Shown here piece by piece: positions 62,955 to 64,000 of a stretch of DNA of 64,000 nucleotides (its first letter is position 1; every line of letters starts with the position of its first letter). The notes below the pieces were generated by a model. It made no database searches, was not told the origin of the DNA, and was given only the letters and a program-made list of their open reading frames with translations. The stretch is taken from the NCBI RefSeq assembly GCF_022662105.1, contig NZ_JAKMCP010000002.1, positions 558,001 to 622,000 of the forward strand, written 5' to 3'. The DNA comes from Aestuariivivens sediminis. Lineage in GTDB: Bacteria > Bacteroidota > Bacteroidia > Flavobacteriales > Flavobacteriaceae. Both the position numbers and the translations under genes were made by a program.

Positions 62955-62998
62955 AACCTTGTTTCTACCATATTTTTGGATTCGAGACAAGGTTTTTT
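62955..62998 (+). terminator. Terminator between the AlbA_2 gene and the ALDH gene
   Basis: AACCTTGTTTC (62955-62965) pairs with GAGACAAGGTT (62984-62994) over 11 bp with one wobble, followed by TTTT. It can end the plus-strand transcript from 61739. Confidence 0.7.
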
Positions 62999-63004
62999 AT
63001 TAGT

Positions 63005-64000
63005 TTACAAATCAAATTTAATGCCTTGTGCCAGGGGTAAATCCGTGGTGTAATTAATGGTATTCGTTTGGCGACGCATATAAATTTTCCAGGCATCGGA
63101 ACCCGATTCACGGCCTCCACCTGTTTCCTTCTCACCGCCAAAAGCCCCACCAATTTCTGCACCAGAAGTTCCTATGTTTACATTAGCAATACCACAATCT
63201 GATCCCGCAACGGATAAGAAGAGTTCAGCTTCACGCAAATTATTGGTCATAATTGCAGACGACAATCCCTGAACCACATTATTTTGAATGGCTATAGCAT
63301 TTTCAACGCCGCCGGAATATTTTAACACATACAATATAGGAGCAAAAGTTTCATGTTGTACAATACGATAATGCGGTTTTGCTTCAGCTATGGCAGGTTT
63401 TACATAACAACCGCTTTCTAAACCTTCTCCCGACAGGACTCCCCCTTCCACCAGCATGGTACCGCCCTCTTCAACAACCTCGTGCAAAGCTTTACGATAC
63501 ATTTCAACGGCGTCGATATCAATTAAGGGGCCGACATGATTTTTTTCATCCAAAGGATTCCCTATTCGTAATTGTTTATAGGCTTCAACCAATGCTTCCT
63601 TAACTGTGTTGTAAATGGACTCATGAATGATTAAACGTCGTGTACTCGTACAACGTTGACCTGCGGTACCAACAGCACCAAAGACTGCACCAATAACGGT
63701 CATTTTTATATCTGCATCGGGTGTTACTATAATGGCATTGTTTCCTCCGAGTTCCAATAGGCTTTTCCCCAATCGTGCAGCAACTTCCTGTGCAACAATT
63801 TTACCCATTCTCGTAGAGCCTGTTGCCGAAATTAATGGAATTCGGGTATCTTTGGACATAAACTCCCCGACTTTATAATCGCCATTTACCAAACAGGAAA
63901 TTCCTTCCGGTAAATTATTTGCTTTAAATACTTCAGCCGCAATATTTTGACATGCCACACCACAAAGCGGCGTTTTTTCACTGGGTTTCCAAATGCATAC
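63005..64000 (-). CDS. amaB: ALDH7-type aldehyde dehydrogenase (partial, start beyond window)
   Basis: 331 residues are visible and the frame stays open to the right edge (...KPSEKTPLCGVACQNI), so the start lies outside. GSTRMGKIVAQEVAARLGKSLLELGGNNAIIVTPDADI holds the catalytic Glu (LELGG). GAVGTAGQRCTSTRRLIIHESIY has the catalytic Cys in GQRC. NVVQGLSSAIMTNNLREAELF and INYTTDLPLAQGIKFDL end the protein. GTAGQRCTSTRRL is characteristic of the antiquitin family (ALDH7), which oxidises alpha-aminoadipic semialdehyde in lysine breakdown with NAD+. The symbol amaB (pcd) is by family only. Confidence 0.88.
   Translation of the reverse strand, partial: VCIWKPSEKTPLCGVACQNIAAEVFKANNLPEGISCLVNGDYKVGEFMSKDTRIPLISATGSTRMGKIVAQEVAARLGKSLLELGGNNAIIVTPDADIKMTVIGAVFGAVGTAGQRCTSTRRLIIHESIYNTVKEALVEAYKQLRIGNPLDEKNHVGPLIDIDAVEMYRKALHEVVEEGGTMLVEGGVLSGEGLESGCYVKPAIAEAKPHYRIVQHETFAPILYVLKYSGGVENAIAIQNNVVQGLSSAIMTNNLREAELFLSVAGSDCGIANVNIGTSGAEIGGAFGGEKETGGGRESGSDAWKIYMRRQTNTINYTTDLPLAQGIKFDL

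Overview
The window reads as chromosome from an AT-rich member of the Bacteroidota, most likely a marine Flavobacteriaceae. The evidence is two SusC/SusD pairs, two AraC-type hybrid two-component regulators, many type I and lipoprotein signal peptides, TAnnTTTG -7 boxes, a complete Bat operon, and a yicC-gmk-nadD housekeeping cluster. No tRNA, rRNA, CRISPR array or insertion sequence was seen.

Layout. (1) 1-6.2 kb: the 3' end of a ketoacyl-ACP synthase III gene, then a small accessory patch. The patch holds a 106-aa lipoprotein, a MORN-repeat/TonB_C protein, a decayed second copy of the lipoprotein, three copies of a shared upstream element, a TPR-type hybrid histidine kinase and a SnoaL-like lipoprotein. 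(2) 6.8-12.8 kb: carbohydrate module A, with a heparinase II/III-like lyase facing an operon of a GH92 mannosidase carrying LamG and CARDB-like domains and an endonuclease/exonuclease/phosphatase-fold (EEP) lipoprotein. (3) 13.2-16.1 kb: three unassigned envelope proteins. (4) 16.8-41.4 kb: the main polysaccharide utilization locus (PUL). Operon 1 is GH110, SusC, SusD, sulfatase, GH110. It faces a 1321-aa hybrid two-component regulator (HTCS). Beyond that come SusC2-SusD2, a sulfatase, and a divergent GH110-like beta-helix with a third sulfatase. A second EEP-fold gene closes the block at 42.5 kb. (5) 42.9-64 kb: housekeeping genes, namely yicC, gmk, nadD, gpsA, a PLP-dependent dehydratase, pheS, cvpA, moxR-DUF58-batA-E, a DUF4382 lipoprotein, an AlbA_2-domain protein and the 3' part of an ALDH7-type dehydrogenase.

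How it works together (inference). The PUL looks built for a sulfated glycan with alpha-1,3-linked galactose ends. Three FGly-type sulfatases would remove sulfate, the GH110-type beta-helix enzymes would remove terminal alpha-1,3-galactose, and two SusCD pairs would import products. The HTCS would sense an oligosaccharide in the periplasm and activate transcription.

The most useful new observation is a putative HTCS operator. It is a direct repeat TGTTACA-N14-TGTTACA (21-bp period) upstream of three transcription units: exact in front of the first GH110 gene and the second susC, and one half imperfect in front of the GH110-like/sulfatase pair. In all three a TA dinucleotide that could begin a -7 box lies exactly 30 nt beyond the repeat. 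The first site has a mirror-image partner on the other strand. Both susD genes are followed by a strong U-tailed hairpin, which suggests transcript attenuation after each SusCD pair. The window contains no recognisable endo-acting galactanase, so either that enzyme is elsewhere or the divergent beta-helix enzyme has this role.
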